Numbered from the stretch's first letter, positions 18,166 through 27,105 are shown. The stretch: DNA of 42,820 nt from Paenibacillus sp. oral taxon 786 str. D14 (GCF_000159955.1 NZ_GG695999.1:1-42820); one strand, 5' to 3'. The notes: a model not told the origin generated them from the sequence alone. A program made the numbers and translations.

Positions 18166-18798
18166 ATGTTAGAAACAATGAAAGGTGCGATCTTCGACCT
18201 CGATGGCGTGATCGTTGATACAGCCAAATACCACTATCTCGCCTGGCGGGCGCTGGCGCGACGGCTAGGTTTCGAGTTTACCGAAGCCGACAATGAGCGG
18301 CTGAAAGGTGTCAGCCGCATGGAATCGCTGCGCATCCTGCTTGAGGTGGGCGGTGTGGAAGCCACGGAGGAAGAACGCGAGCGGATGGCGGCAGAGAAGA
18401 ACCGCGAATATGTCGAGTATATTTCCAAGCTGGAGCCTTCGGAAATTTTGCCGGGGGCGAAGGAGTATTTGCTGCAGCTGCGCGAGCGGGGCGTCAAGGT
18501 CGCGCTTGGGTCGGCGAGCAAAAACGCCGGGTTCATCTTATCCCGGCTGGGCATCGAGGAGCTGTTCGACGCGGTGATCGACGGCACCAAGGTGTCCAAG
18601 GCGAAGCCGGACCCGGAGGTGTTCCTCGCGGCTTGCTCGGCGCTGGCGTTGCCGCCGTCTGAATGCGTCGTGTTTGAGGACGCAGAGGCGGGCGTGCAGG
18701 CGGGCAAAGCCGCAGGCTGCCGCGTCGTCGGCATCGGCAGCCCGGACATCCTGGCTGAAGCCGATCGGGTCGTCAGCGGGCTGCATGAACTGGTGTAG
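18166..18798 (+). CDS. pgmB: Beta-phosphoglucomutase
   Basis: A 210-residue HAD-superfamily enzyme that converts beta-glucose 1-phosphate to glucose 6-phosphate. The nucleophile and acid Asp11 and Asp13 lie in FDLDGVIVDT, followed by the beta-PGM cap motif KGVSRMESL, the Ser of GSASKN, the Lys of KAKPDPEVF and the acidic FEDAEAGVQA. The length and the cap motif separate it from general phosphatases. The ATG follows AAAGGAG and comes 46 bases after the second GH65 gene, so the three form one operon and complete the phosphorolytic route. A perfect palindromic terminator ends it. Confidence 0.96.
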   Translation: MLETMKGAIFDLDGVIVDTAKYHYLAWRALARRLGFEFTEADNERLKGVSRMESLRILLEVGGVEATEEERERMAAEKNREYVEYISKLEPSEILPGAKEYLLQLRERGVKVALGSASKNAGFILSRLGIEELFDAVIDGTKVSKAKPDPEVFLAACSALALPPSECVVFEDAEAGVQAGKAAGCRVVGIGSPDILAEADRVVSGLHELV

Positions 18799-18832
18799 CT
18801 GGCACGTTTGATCGCTTTGCACGAAACCCAAT

Positions 18833-18873
18833 AAAGTCCCCCGGAAATTTCCGGGGGACTTTTTGTTTTTTTT
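18833..18873 (+). terminator. Terminator after pgmB
   Basis: AAAGTCCCCCGGAAA (18833-18847) is directly followed by its exact reverse complement (18848-18862) and then a T-rich run. It closes the GH65-pgmB operon and would also work, less well, in the other direction. Confidence 0.95.
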
Positions 18874-19027
18874 AACTGGCAAGAATCCCAAAATCCCCTA
18901 CACTAAGAAATAGGCAGGGGCCCGCCCATCCGCGAGAACAGGTGGAACCGCCACGATCTTCGTAGAAACGCGCATACTTGCCGGTTTTTAGAATTGCTAT
19001 AGTTAAATTGCCGGAGGTGCAACACCA

Positions 19028-20857
19028 TTGAAGCTAAAACTCAAGAACCCGCTAGCCAATTTGAACGTCAAACAGCAGATGATCCTCCTCTTCATTGTGA
19101 TGGTCATTCCGTTATTTATTCTGAACGCCTACGGCAACTATAAAGCGGATCAAGTATTGAAGCGAAATGTCACCAACGCCTATATCGAGCTGAATAAGCA
19201 GAATTTCCGGCTCATTACCCGGGATATCGAGGCGATTAACAAGGTTACGTCAACCGTATTCCAGCATCCGCTGCTCCAGCAGCTGAACCCCAGCGGTGAA
19301 AGCTCAGAGACCGTCCTGGATCGGGTCAAAAACTACGAGAGGCTGGAGAACCTGCTGCTCAATTACTCGCAGGAAACCGATCAGCGGGAGCCGGTGTATT
19401 ATTCGCTATACGTCTACGATCCGGACAACGCGTATTTCTTTGCCCCATATTATCCGGATGCGCGAAAGGCGGGCGTCTATTTTTTTCTCGAGAACGAGAA
19501 GCCGGAATGGTTTGATGAAGCCGTCGCGCAAAAAGGAAACGGTTACCTGCGCCTCATTGAGCACCTGTCTCCCTCCGGCCAAGGCCTGCCAAATCAAAAA
19601 ACGCTCGCTTATATTCGGGCGATCAACAGCATTTACAAAAACGGTACGATCGGCGTACTGGTTGTGTCCAATGTTGACGGGCGCATCGGCGAATCGCTGC
19701 AAACCGTCTCCATTCCGGAGGGTGAGCTGTATTTTACCGATTGGAACAACCGGATTCTGACCTCCACACCAAGCCTGACGCCAACGCCAACTGGTTCGAT
19801 ATTGGATTTACCGCCAGAGGCGGATTTAGGCGATTCGCTGATCGGGGTGAAGGATCTCATCACCGAGGATTTCATCTATGTGATTAATTATAATTACGTT
19901 CTGCAGCAAAAGCTGGTGTACAAAGTGCCCATCAAGGCCATGCTGCAACAGCAAAACGAAATCAAACGGATTATTCAGCTCATTTCCATCGCTTATTTTG
20001 TGGTGGGGCTGGTGTTAATCTTATATTTCTGGCGGTCGCTGATGACCCCGATTCAAAAATTGGTTTATTTCGTCCGCCGTTACGAGCCGGGCAATGTGGT
20101 GCCGGAGACGCCGTACCGGGAAAGAAACGACGAGGTCAGCGTGCTCATTTCTACAATCTACGAGATGGCTCGCCGCCTCAATGGACTGATTCATTATAAA
20201 TATCAGATGGACATCAAGCAGAAGGAAGCCCAGCTGCAAATTTTGTATCAGCAGATTAACCCGCATTTGCTGTACAACACGCTGGAGAGTATTTATTGGA
20301 AAAGCGCGATGGAAGGAAACACCGCCTCCGCCGAAATGATCAAGGAGCTGTCCAAGCTGATGAAAATCAGCCTGAGCCGCGGCCGGGAGCTGATCACGCT
20401 GGAGGAAGAGCTGGAGCATGCTTCGGCTTACATCAAGCTGCAGGAGCATCGTTATGAGTATGGTTTCCGCGTGACCTGGGACATTCCATCGGAACTGCAT
20501 TCCACCATCATTCCAAAAATCACGCTGCAGCCGCTTATTGAGAACGCTATCATTCACGGTGTTAAACATATGGGAGAGGACGGCGAAATCCAGATTTGTG
20601 CCGAGGCGGACGAAGCGCTGGGCCGGGTCTACATTCGGATCGCGGACAATGGGTATAAGCCGGTCGATTTCGATGCGATCGACAAGCTGCTGAACGATGA
20701 AACGCCAAGTCCGTCGTTTGGTTACGGCATCCGCAATATTCATCAGCGGCTTCGGCTGCATTTTGGGCCGGAGTACGGCTTGAACTATGTGGGCCGCCCT
20801 GAAGGCGGAACCCTCGTCACCATTACCCTGCCGCTCACGGTGAACCGGAACGAATAA
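19028..20857 (+). CDS. Two-component sensor histidine kinase, YesM type
   Basis: A 609-residue membrane sensor starting with TTG (19028) after GGAGG. One hydrophobic segment at about residues 17-40 and another at about 315-335 enclose a large extracellular sensor region of the dCache type. A HAMP region (about 338-390) follows, then the His_kinase domain with the phosphorylated His413 in QINPHLLYNTLE, and an HATPase_c domain with LQPLIENAIIHG, ADNG and GYGIRNIHQRL. This architecture is used by Paenibacillus and Bacillus to sense extracellular sugars or cell-wall glycans. The response regulator starts 20 bases later. It is separated from pgmB by a terminator, so it has its own promoter. Confidence 0.95.
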   Translation: MKLKLKNPLANLNVKQQMILLFIVMVIPLFILNAYGNYKADQVLKRNVTNAYIELNKQNFRLITRDIEAINKVTSTVFQHPLLQQLNPSGESSETVLDRVKNYERLENLLLNYSQETDQREPVYYSLYVYDPDNAYFFAPYYPDARKAGVYFFLENEKPEWFDEAVAQKGNGYLRLIEHLSPSGQGLPNQKTLAYIRAINSIYKNGTIGVLVVSNVDGRIGESLQTVSIPEGELYFTDWNNRILTSTPSLTPTPTGSILDLPPEADLGDSLIGVKDLITEDFIYVINYNYVLQQKLVYKVPIKAMLQQQNEIKRIIQLISIAYFVVGLVLILYFWRSLMTPIQKLVYFVRRYEPGNVVPETPYRERNDEVSVLISTIYEMARRLNGLIHYKYQMDIKQKEAQLQILYQQINPHLLYNTLESIYWKSAMEGNTASAEMIKELSKLMKISLSRGRELITLEEELEHASAYIKLQEHRYEYGFRVTWDIPSELHSTIIPKITLQPLIENAIIHGVKHMGEDGEIQICAEADEALGRVYIRIADNGYKPVDFDAIDKLLNDETPSPSFGYGIRNIHQRLRLHFGPEYGLNYVGRPEGGTLVTITLPLTVNRNE

Positions 20858-20877
20858 AACGAACAGGGGGAACTACG

Positions 20878-22203
20878 ATGTACAACGTATTGGTCGTCGA
20901 CGACGAACCGTTGATCTGCAAAGGCTTATCCGGACTTCTAACCGCTTCAGGACTGGATATCGGTCAGATCTACACCGCGTATAACGGGCACGAAGCGCTG
21001 GATTACGTAAGAATGGAGGAAGTGGATCTGCTCGTCACCGACATCCAGATGGGAGAAATGAACGGGATCGAGTTGATGCAGCAGGCGAAGCTGATCAAGC
21101 CTTGGGTGCAGACGATCATCATCTCTGCGCATGAAACGTTCCAATACGCCCAGATGGCGATCCGGCTTGGCGCCAAGGACTATTTGATTAAGCCGCTGAA
21201 CAGTGAGCAGTTCCTGGATTCGGTGCGCAACGCGCTGCTCAAGATGGATAAACCGATGCCGCAGAGCGAGGAGCTGTTGTCCCGGGGCGCTGAACATTTC
21301 CGCATGGAGGAGCCGCTTCCGGAATACGGCGAACGGTTGAACCGCCTGTTAAGTGATCCCGCCGAAGGGGACGAAGAGCAGAGGTTTGCGGAAGCTGAGC
21401 GATTGGGGCTGACGGGGCCGTATTTTTCCGTGATCAAAATCAAGCTGGCCATCCCCGCTGACAAGCAGCTATCCGTGGACCAGGATCGGGATGCCTGCCT
21501 GTTCCGCTACGCGGCGCTGAATATCGTGAACGAGCTGCTGCATCAGGAGTGGCGCGCGGCATCTTTTTATACCCAGAGTCTGGAGATCGCCCTCATCTTG
21601 CAGTGGAATGAAACGGAGTACGCCGAACCCAATCTCAATAAAATCAACCAGCTCGAAATGCTAGGCCGCAGCCTGCATCATCACATCCATAAATACCTTG
21701 GCTTGCGGTGCACGGTGGGGATCAGCCAGATTCTCAAAGGTACGGGGTTTCTGAGCTTGCTAAGCCGTCAGGCGGACAAAGCGATGCTGTGGGGAGGAGA
21801 ACACGGGGATCACCATGTGTTTTATTATGGCGATTTTAACTGGCACAACTATACCCAGGATCCTTCCACGGAGGAGCTGACGAAGCAGAATAACCGGATC
21901 GTGGAGAGCGCCAAGAAGTATATCGAGGAGAATTACCGGCAGAAGGGGCTGACCATCCACGAGGTGGCCCGCAACAATCATGTCAGCCCCAATTACTTGA
22001 GCTATCTGTTCAAGAAAAATACCGGCTACAACCTGTGGGAATACGTGATCAAGCTGCGGATGGAAGAGAGCAAAGCGCTGATTCTGAACACGGACCTGCG
22101 CCGTTACGAGATCGCTGAACGCGTGGGTTATGAGTCGCCGGAGCATTTTAGCAAGATTTTTAAGAAATACTTTGGCGTCAGTCCCACGGAACTGAAGAAA
22201 TAA
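20878..22203 (+). CDS. Response regulator with AraC-type DNA-binding domain, YesN type
   Basis: A 441-residue regulator behind GGGGGAAC. A CheY-like receiver occupies residues 3-120, with Asp8-Asp9, the phosphorylated Asp55 in VTDIQMGEMNG and the Lys in LIKPL. A middle region of about 200 residues has no clear motif. The C-terminal AraC HTH domain (about 340-441) has IHEVARNNHVSPNYLSYLFKK and the second-helix motif ERVGYESPEHFSKIFKKYFG. It is the partner of the preceding kinase. The next genes encode sugar ABC permeases, so these are the likely targets. Confidence 0.95.
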   Translation: MYNVLVVDDEPLICKGLSGLLTASGLDIGQIYTAYNGHEALDYVRMEEVDLLVTDIQMGEMNGIELMQQAKLIKPWVQTIIISAHETFQYAQMAIRLGAKDYLIKPLNSEQFLDSVRNALLKMDKPMPQSEELLSRGAEHFRMEEPLPEYGERLNRLLSDPAEGDEEQRFAEAERLGLTGPYFSVIKIKLAIPADKQLSVDQDRDACLFRYAALNIVNELLHQEWRAASFYTQSLEIALILQWNETEYAEPNLNKINQLEMLGRSLHHHIHKYLGLRCTVGISQILKGTGFLSLLSRQADKAMLWGGEHGDHHVFYYGDFNWHNYTQDPSTEELTKQNNRIVESAKKYIEENYRQKGLTIHEVARNNHVSPNYLSYLFKKNTGYNLWEYVIKLRMEESKALILNTDLRRYEIAERVGYESPEHFSKIFKKYFGVSPTELKK

Positions 22204-22261
22204 CGATGAAGTAAGAACGACCATAGTTCACATAGTTTTAGACATGTTCGCCGTCCGGCTG

Positions 22262-22297
22262 CTTTTCTACAATGAGAAGAGACACTACGTAGAAAAG
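22262..22297 (+). promoter_or_regulatory. Dyad and -10-like element before the ABC transporter genes
   Basis: CTTTTCTAC (22262-22270) and GTAGAAAAG (22289-22297) are exact inverted repeats 18 bases apart. TACAAT (22268-22273), a good -10 element, overlaps the left arm, and no -35 box stands 16-18 bases upstream. That pattern suits a promoter needing an activator such as the YesN-type regulator. The right arm ends just before the ribosome binding site. Confidence 0.4.
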
Positions 22298-22307
22298 AGG
22301 GAGAACG

Positions 22308-23252
22308 ATGGGGGAACCCGTGATTTCACCGGGGAACATGCAGCAGAACACGGTTAAAACGTCCGCCTCCGCTTCGCGGAAGCCGCGGCGGGGGTCGAAC
22401 TGGAAGCAGTACATGTGGGGGTATCTATTTCTGGTACCGGCGATCGCCATATTTATCGTGTTCTTATGGGTCCCGATCATCAAAGGGATGGTTTACAGCT
22501 TCTATAACATTGATTTCGTCAAAGGTAACACATTTGTCGGACTGGACAATTACGTGAAGGTGTTTCATAACCCCGACGTACTTCTGTCGGTTCGCAACAC
22601 CTTGTATTATATGCTCCTCTGCTTGGTTATCGGCTTTTGGGTACCGATCGCGGCGTCAATCGCCATTTCCGAGCTGCGCTGGTTCCAGGGATTTGCGCGG
22701 ATTGCCGCGTACCTGCCGTTTGTCGTGCCGGGCGTCGTCCTCTATGGGATGTGGCGCTGGATGTACGATCCGGTGGGGCCGATCAACGCCTTGCTCGGAT
22801 GGTTTGGAGCCGATCCGGTGTCCTTTATTTCCGACGGCAGGTGGTCGATGGTCTCGATCGTCTTTATGGAGACGTGGCAGCAGTTTGGTTCAGCGATGCT
22901 GATTTACCTGGCCGGAGTGCTGAGCATTCCGCGGGACTGGTACGAAGCGGCGGAAATCGATGGAGCCGGCGTCTGGGCCCGGATCAAATACATCACGCTG
23001 CCATCGATGCGGAATCTGATCGTGTTGATGCTGATTTTACAGCTGATCGGCACTTCCCAGGCGTACCAATCGCAGTTAGCTTTGCTGGACGGCGGGCCAA
23101 ACAAGGCGACGTTAACTTACGCCCTCCTGACAGTCAAATACGCCTTTACCCAGCTCGATTACGGGGCCGGGACCGCGCTGGGTGTTCTGATGTTCATCGT
23201 GCTAAGCGTGCTGGGCGTGTTGCAATACAAGCTGAACAAGGAGGAGTACTGA
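22308..23252 (+). CDS. Carbohydrate ABC transporter permease, MalF/LplB type
   Basis: A 314-residue inner-membrane permease with six predicted transmembrane helices. The first is at about residues 40-65 after a charged, Ser-rich cytoplasmic tail. The EAA loop, which contacts the ATPase, reads EAAEIDGAGVWARIKYITLP. The start ATG follows GAGGGAG. It pairs with the next permease, one base after its stop, and with the lipoprotein binding protein. No ATPase gene is in the operon; in Bacillota a shared MsmX-like ATPase commonly energises such transporters. The substrate is inferred to be a sugar from the nearby GH65 genes. Confidence 0.95.
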   Translation: MGEPVISPGNMQQNTVKTSASASRKPRRGSNWKQYMWGYLFLVPAIAIFIVFLWVPIIKGMVYSFYNIDFVKGNTFVGLDNYVKVFHNPDVLLSVRNTLYYMLLCLVIGFWVPIAASIAISELRWFQGFARIAAYLPFVVPGVVLYGMWRWMYDPVGPINALLGWFGADPVSFISDGRWSMVSIVFMETWQQFGSAMLIYLAGVLSIPRDWYEAAEIDGAGVWARIKYITLPSMRNLIVLMLILQLIGTSQAYQSQLALLDGGPNKATLTYALLTVKYAFTQLDYGAGTALGVLMFIVLSVLGVLQYKLNKEEY

Positions 23253-23253
23253 T

Positions 23254-24120
23254 ATGAAAGAAAGAGGCATCCTGTCGCCCTCCGATCTGCAGAAGCCGCT
23301 GAATAAAGTGGTATACGGATTTATGGTCTTGTGCATCGCGGTGATGACGTTTACGATGCTGTATCCGATCGCGATGACGATGTTTAACGGGCTGAAGAGC
23401 AACCAGGAGGTCAACTCGTTTCCGCCGCGATTTTTTCCGCAGGAATGGCATTGGGACAATTTCCCGAAAGCCTGGAATTACATCGATTTACCGATGTTTT
23501 TGAAAAATACTCTGCTTATCTTCGGCGGCAACCTGCTGATGACCATTTTGGTGCTGGGTCTCGCTTCGTTCAGCATTTCACGGATCCGGGTGCCGTATAG
23601 CCGGGCGATCTACTTTTTTATCCTGCTGACGTTGTTTATCCCGGCCTCCAGTTATATGATCCCGAACTTCGTCAACCTGAAGGAGCTGGGGCTGCTGAAC
23701 ACCTATTGGGCGTTCTGGCTGCCGGCGGGAGCGAACGCGTATTATTTTCTGCTGATGAAAAATTTCTTCGACGGCATCCACCCGGAGATCTTCGAAGCGG
23801 CCCGGATTGACGGAGCTTCGGAGTGGACCAGTTACTTGCGGATTGCGGTGCCGCTGTCCGTGCCGATCTTCGCGACGCTGGCGATCTTTATTTTCTCCAC
23901 GGCGTGGAATGACTGGTTCTGGCCATCGCTGGTAATGCACACGGAAGACAAATATACGCTGGCGACCGCGATCTACAAATATGTAATTAACGCGCGGAAC
24001 ATGGATAGCAGCATTAAGTTCAGTATTTTGTTTATGGTGATGATTCCGCCGATCTTCGTGTTCCTGGGGTTCCAGAAGTTTATCATGCGCAGCGTGAGCT
24101 TGTCTGCAGTTAAGGGATAG
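23254..24120 (+). CDS. Carbohydrate ABC transporter permease, MalG/LplC type
   Basis: A 288-residue permease with six predicted transmembrane helices. The EAA loop is EAARIDGASEWTSYLRIAVPLS, preceded by MKNFFDGIHPEIF. A ribosome binding site (AAGGAGG) lies in the end of the previous gene, and only one base separates the two, so expression is coupled. Together they form the heterodimeric membrane core for the lipoprotein-dependent importer. The C terminus KFIMRSVSLSAVKG is typical of this subfamily. Confidence 0.95.
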   Translation: MKERGILSPSDLQKPLNKVVYGFMVLCIAVMTFTMLYPIAMTMFNGLKSNQEVNSFPPRFFPQEWHWDNFPKAWNYIDLPMFLKNTLLIFGGNLLMTILVLGLASFSISRIRVPYSRAIYFFILLTLFIPASSYMIPNFVNLKELGLLNTYWAFWLPAGANAYYFLLMKNFFDGIHPEIFEAARIDGASEWTSYLRIAVPLSVPIFATLAIFIFSTAWNDWFWPSLVMHTEDKYTLATAIYKYVINARNMDSSIKFSILFMVMIPPIFVFLGFQKFIMRSVSLSAVKG

Positions 24121-24252
24121 GCGGATGGGTGGCAGCGTTTACAGAATCGTAGGCCTGCACACGAAAGTCATAAGATCACACATCGAATGCTAAATGTTTC
24201 TCTTTTATGATAAAAATGCAAGATTACCTAACTTATGAAAAGGGGAGTTTCA

Positions 24253-25710
24253 ATGCGCAAGTTTTCAGCAGTGTTGATGTGTCTGATGTTGCTTGGTTCG
24301 CTGCTCGCGGCCTGCGGCGGAGGCGGGAACAAGGAAGCCCAAAATAACGGCGGCGGACACACGGCGGCCACGGGGAACAACGGAGGAAGCAATGCGGATG
24401 CGAATTCGGGAGAAGCCGATGATATCACGCAGCGCAAGGTCACGATCAAGATCCACTATCCGTTGCCGGACGAAACGACGCTTCGCCAACAGGAGGACGA
24501 TAAAATCGCCCGCTTCCAAGCCAAATACCCGAACGTGACGATCATTAAGGATGACTGGCAATACAGCGTCAACGAAATCGGCGTAAAGATGGCCTCCAAC
24601 GAAGCCCCAACCTTCTACAATACGTGGGCAACGGAAGCCCAATTCCTGGTGGAACGCGGCTGGGTTGCTGACATCACGGATCTGTGGAACAACTGGGAGT
24701 ATAAAGACGAAATTAACCCGGTGCTGCAAAATCAATTTATCGTTGACGGCCGAGTGTACGGGATCACCCAAAACGGTTACGTTACCTCGACGGTCGTCAA
24801 CAAGAAGCTGCTGGACGAGAAGGGCATCGCTGCTCCTCCGTTCGACTGGACTTGGGACGATATGTACAACGTAGCCAAAGGGGTTGCCGATCCGAAGAAA
24901 GGGATTTCGGGGATCGCACCGATGGGGAAAGGGAACGAAGCAGGCTGGAACTGGACCAACTTCCTGTTTGAAGCCGGCGGCGATATTGAAAAGACCGAAA
25001 ACGGCAAAGTGACCGCCGTCTTCAACTCCGAGGCTGGGGTGAAGGCGCTGGATTTCTATAAGAAGCTGAGATGGGAAGCTAACGCGATCCCGCAAGACTG
25101 GGCGCTGGGTTGGGGCGATGCCGTCAGCTCCTTCCAACAAGGCCGGACGGCGATGGTGATCGCCGGTGCATTTGACGTCATTCAAGCGGCGCTGAATGAA
25201 GGCGGCATGAAGCCGGAGGATGTGATCGCTTATCCGATGCCTGCTGCAGAGAAAGGCGGCAAGCATTACGGGGTGCTCGGCGGCAACTACCTCGTCATTA
25301 ACCCGAATGCCACGAAAGACGAACAAGAAATGGCGTTCCGCTATATTACGTTTGATTACTTCACCGACGATGCCTTGAAAGCCGTTGAAGATACGATTCA
25401 AGCCCGCAAAGCGGAAGGCAAGTATTATGTGCCGACACCGCTGGAGTATTTCAGCGAAGATTCCGAGTATGCCAGCAAAGTGAAAGCCATTTACGAAAAA
25501 TACGACAACGTGTACAAATACGATCCGCAGCTCTTCGGCCTGCTGGAAGGCAAGCCGGAAGCGCAATTCGGCACGCAGGACTACTACGCCACGATGTCCA
25601 ACGTCGTCCAGGAATCGTTCTCGAAGAAGGGCACGGACTCCAAGCAGCAGCTGGATGTCGCAGCGAAGTACGTGCAAGAGAATTTCTTTGACAAAATTCA
25701 AGCGCAATAA
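24253..25710 (+). CDS. Extracellular solute-binding lipoprotein of a sugar ABC transporter
   Basis: A 485-residue binding protein of family 1 type. The ATG at 24253 is preceded by AAAAGGGGAG; the frame also opens at 24235, but that ATG precedes this site. A lipoprotein signal peptide ends in LLAAC with lipidated Cys21, followed by a Gly/Asn-rich linker to about residue 60. The mature part has the two-lobe pattern of this family, including FQQGRTAMVIAGAFD and GVLGGNYLVINP. It captures a carbohydrate outside the cell and delivers it to the two upstream permeases. Its separate strong ribosome binding site and 132-base leader fit the higher amounts usually needed of a binding protein. Confidence 0.95.
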   Translation: MRKFSAVLMCLMLLGSLLAACGGGGNKEAQNNGGGHTAATGNNGGSNADANSGEADDITQRKVTIKIHYPLPDETTLRQQEDDKIARFQAKYPNVTIIKDDWQYSVNEIGVKMASNEAPTFYNTWATEAQFLVERGWVADITDLWNNWEYKDEINPVLQNQFIVDGRVYGITQNGYVTSTVVNKKLLDEKGIAAPPFDWTWDDMYNVAKGVADPKKGISGIAPMGKGNEAGWNWTNFLFEAGGDIEKTENGKVTAVFNSEAGVKALDFYKKLRWEANAIPQDWALGWGDAVSSFQQGRTAMVIAGAFDVIQAALNEGGMKPEDVIAYPMPAAEKGGKHYGVLGGNYLVINPNATKDEQEMAFRYITFDYFTDDALKAVEDTIQARKAEGKYYVPTPLEYFSEDSEYASKVKAIYEKYDNVYKYDPQLFGLLEGKPEAQFGTQDYYATMSNVVQESFSKKGTDSKQQLDVAAKYVQENFFDKIQAQ

Positions 25711-25727
25711 TTCGTGAGTTGGCAGGG

Positions 25728-25768
25728 AGTCTCCCCTTGGGTCAGGTTGACCGGGGGAGGCTTTTTTT
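25728..25768 (+). terminator. Terminator after the binding-protein gene
   Basis: GTCTCCCC (25729-25736) pairs with GGGGAGGC (25754-25761) with one G-T pair, the inside adds GGTCA/TGACC, and seven T follow. It ends the ABC transporter operon. Confidence 0.9.
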
Positions 25769-25863
25769 GCGTTGGAGGGGGCGGGAGTGGTGGAGGTAGG
25801 GAGTACGATTGGAGAGTGACGATGGTGGCGGAGGAGGCTAGTGCTAATGCCAGGCGTAGGCCG

Positions 25864-26048
25864 CTAACGGACCTGAGAGACCTTATTTTGCGGTTTTCGG
25901 CGCGTGTTGAAATCTAACGGACCGGAGAGACGTTATTTGCGGTCTGGAGTGGAGTTCAGTACGGATTTCAGCCCAATAGCGTCATCTGGTTCCGTTAGGA
26001 TGGGAAATGGCCGGGAAATGAGCGAATAAGGTCATCTGGTTCCGTTAG
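25864..26048. repeat. Four copies of a 27-30-base intergenic repeat, two in each orientation
   Basis: Units at 25864-25893 and 25914-25942 start CTAACGGACC and end TTATTTGCGG or similar. Units at 25971-25998 and 26022-26048 are the reverse, ending TCATCTGGTTCCGTTAG. The reverse complement of the fourth unit, CTAACGGAACCAGATGACC, aligns with the first. The forward and reverse pairs could fold into one large cruciform. Similar CTAACGGA...TTATTTGCGG elements are familiar from Paenibacillus intergenic DNA. The stretch 25769-26102 shows no gene. Confidence 0.8.
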
Positions 26049-26102
26049 AAGGGACTGGAGCGGAGAGGGACGGCGCGCCCTGCCGAGCTCTCTAAATCTA
26101 AA

Positions 26103-27074
26103 TCACGCCGACGTTGCCGTTTTGTCCGTCGACTGGTGCGCGCGGGCTTGTCGGCCGAGTACGAGGCCAACGAGGGAGGCCATTACTTGCTGGAACACCA
26201 TGCCCAACACGACCGGCACGGCCACCGGGGCGGGGAAGTAAGTGACGGCCAGCACGGCGCCGGCGCTGATGTTGCGCATGCCGCCGTTGAAGACCAGCGC
26301 GACTTTGTCGGCTTCGTTTAGGCCGATCAGCCGGGACAAGCCGAAGCCAAGCGCGTAGCCGATGGCCGCGAGCAGAACGATGATGGCGGCGAGCCCCAGC
26401 AGCCGCGGGCTGAAGTCGGTCAGGTAAGGGGCGACAACCGCGCCGTTAATCGCCACGACCGAAGCCATGGCAAGCTTCGAAAACGGGTTCAGCCAAGGCC
26501 CCCAAGTGGTGATCACCTTGCCTTGGGTCCACTGGTTCAGCACCATGCCCACCAGCGATGGGACGACGATCATCCAGAACAGGCTGGTCATCATCGCCAC
26601 GGCGTCAAGCCGGACGCTGGTGCCAACCAACAGCGCCAGGATGCCGGGAACAACAAAGGGAGCCAGCAGCGTGTCGATCAGGATGATCGACAAGGTCAAG
26701 GCAATGTTGCCCTTGTAGATGCTGACCCAGACGAAGCTGCTCACCCCGGTTGGAATCGCCGCAGCGAGGATAAAGCCGGTGATCGTATAAGCATCCCCGG
26801 GGAACGCCAAATGCCCCATTCCCATCGCCATCAGTGGCATGGCCAGGTGGAGGATGAACAGGCAGAGCACCAGGGGGAGTGGTTTTTTGAGCACGTTTAG
26901 GAAATCTTTGAAGCTGAGACTAATGCTCCCGGCAAAGGTCATGAAGGCAAACAGCCACGGAGACAGGTAGGTATAGGAGGCTAGACGACTCCCGCAAAGG
27001 ACGCCGATCAATATGCCAGTAGGGGTAATTAATGGCATTAATTTGTTCAGTTGTCGGTTTAGCGTTTGCAGCAT
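26103..27074 (-). CDS. Bile acid:sodium symporter (BASS) family transporter
   Basis: A 323-residue membrane protein with about nine or ten predicted transmembrane helices. The family signs are the helix PTGILIGVLCG, the broken-helix motif AAIPTGVSSFVWVS in the middle, and NGGMRNISAGAVLAV near the end, which in the family forms part of the sodium and substrate site. It resembles YocS-like members. The substrate is unknown; bacterial relatives move bile acids, pantoate or other organic anions. ATG at 27074 is preferred (AAAGGA 10 bases before); a GTG two codons earlier is too close. It is divergent from the AT-rich secreted-protein gene. Confidence 0.9.
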   Translation of the reverse strand: MLQTLNRQLNKLMPLITPTGILIGVLCGSRLASYTYLSPWLFAFMTFAGSISLSFKDFLNVLKKPLPLVLCLFILHLAMPLMAMGMGHLAFPGDAYTITGFILAAAIPTGVSSFVWVSIYKGNIALTLSIILIDTLLAPFVVPGILALLVGTSVRLDAVAMMTSLFWMIVVPSLVGMVLNQWTQGKVITTWGPWLNPFSKLAMASVVAINGAVVAPYLTDFSPRLLGLAAIIVLLAAIGYALGFGLSRLIGLNEADKVALVFNGGMRNISAGAVLAVTYFPAPVAVPVVLGMVFQQVMASLVGLVLGRQARAHQSTDKTATSA

Positions 27075-27105
27075 GGTCACGACATCCTTTGGCAGTTTAT
27101 CGGAA

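Noticed and set aside
18939..18952. AGGTGGAACCGC resembles a T-box core (AGGGTGGNACCGCG) before the YesM-type gene
   Set aside because: One G is missing, there is no room for a stem I and specifier loop after the pgmB terminator, no terminator follows, and the downstream genes are not amino-acid related.
24265..25707. Long antisense open frame (480 codons) opposite the sugar-binding lipoprotein gene
   Set aside because: The sense strand encodes a clear lipoprotein with RBS and lipobox; the antisense frame is a codon-bias shadow without family motifs.
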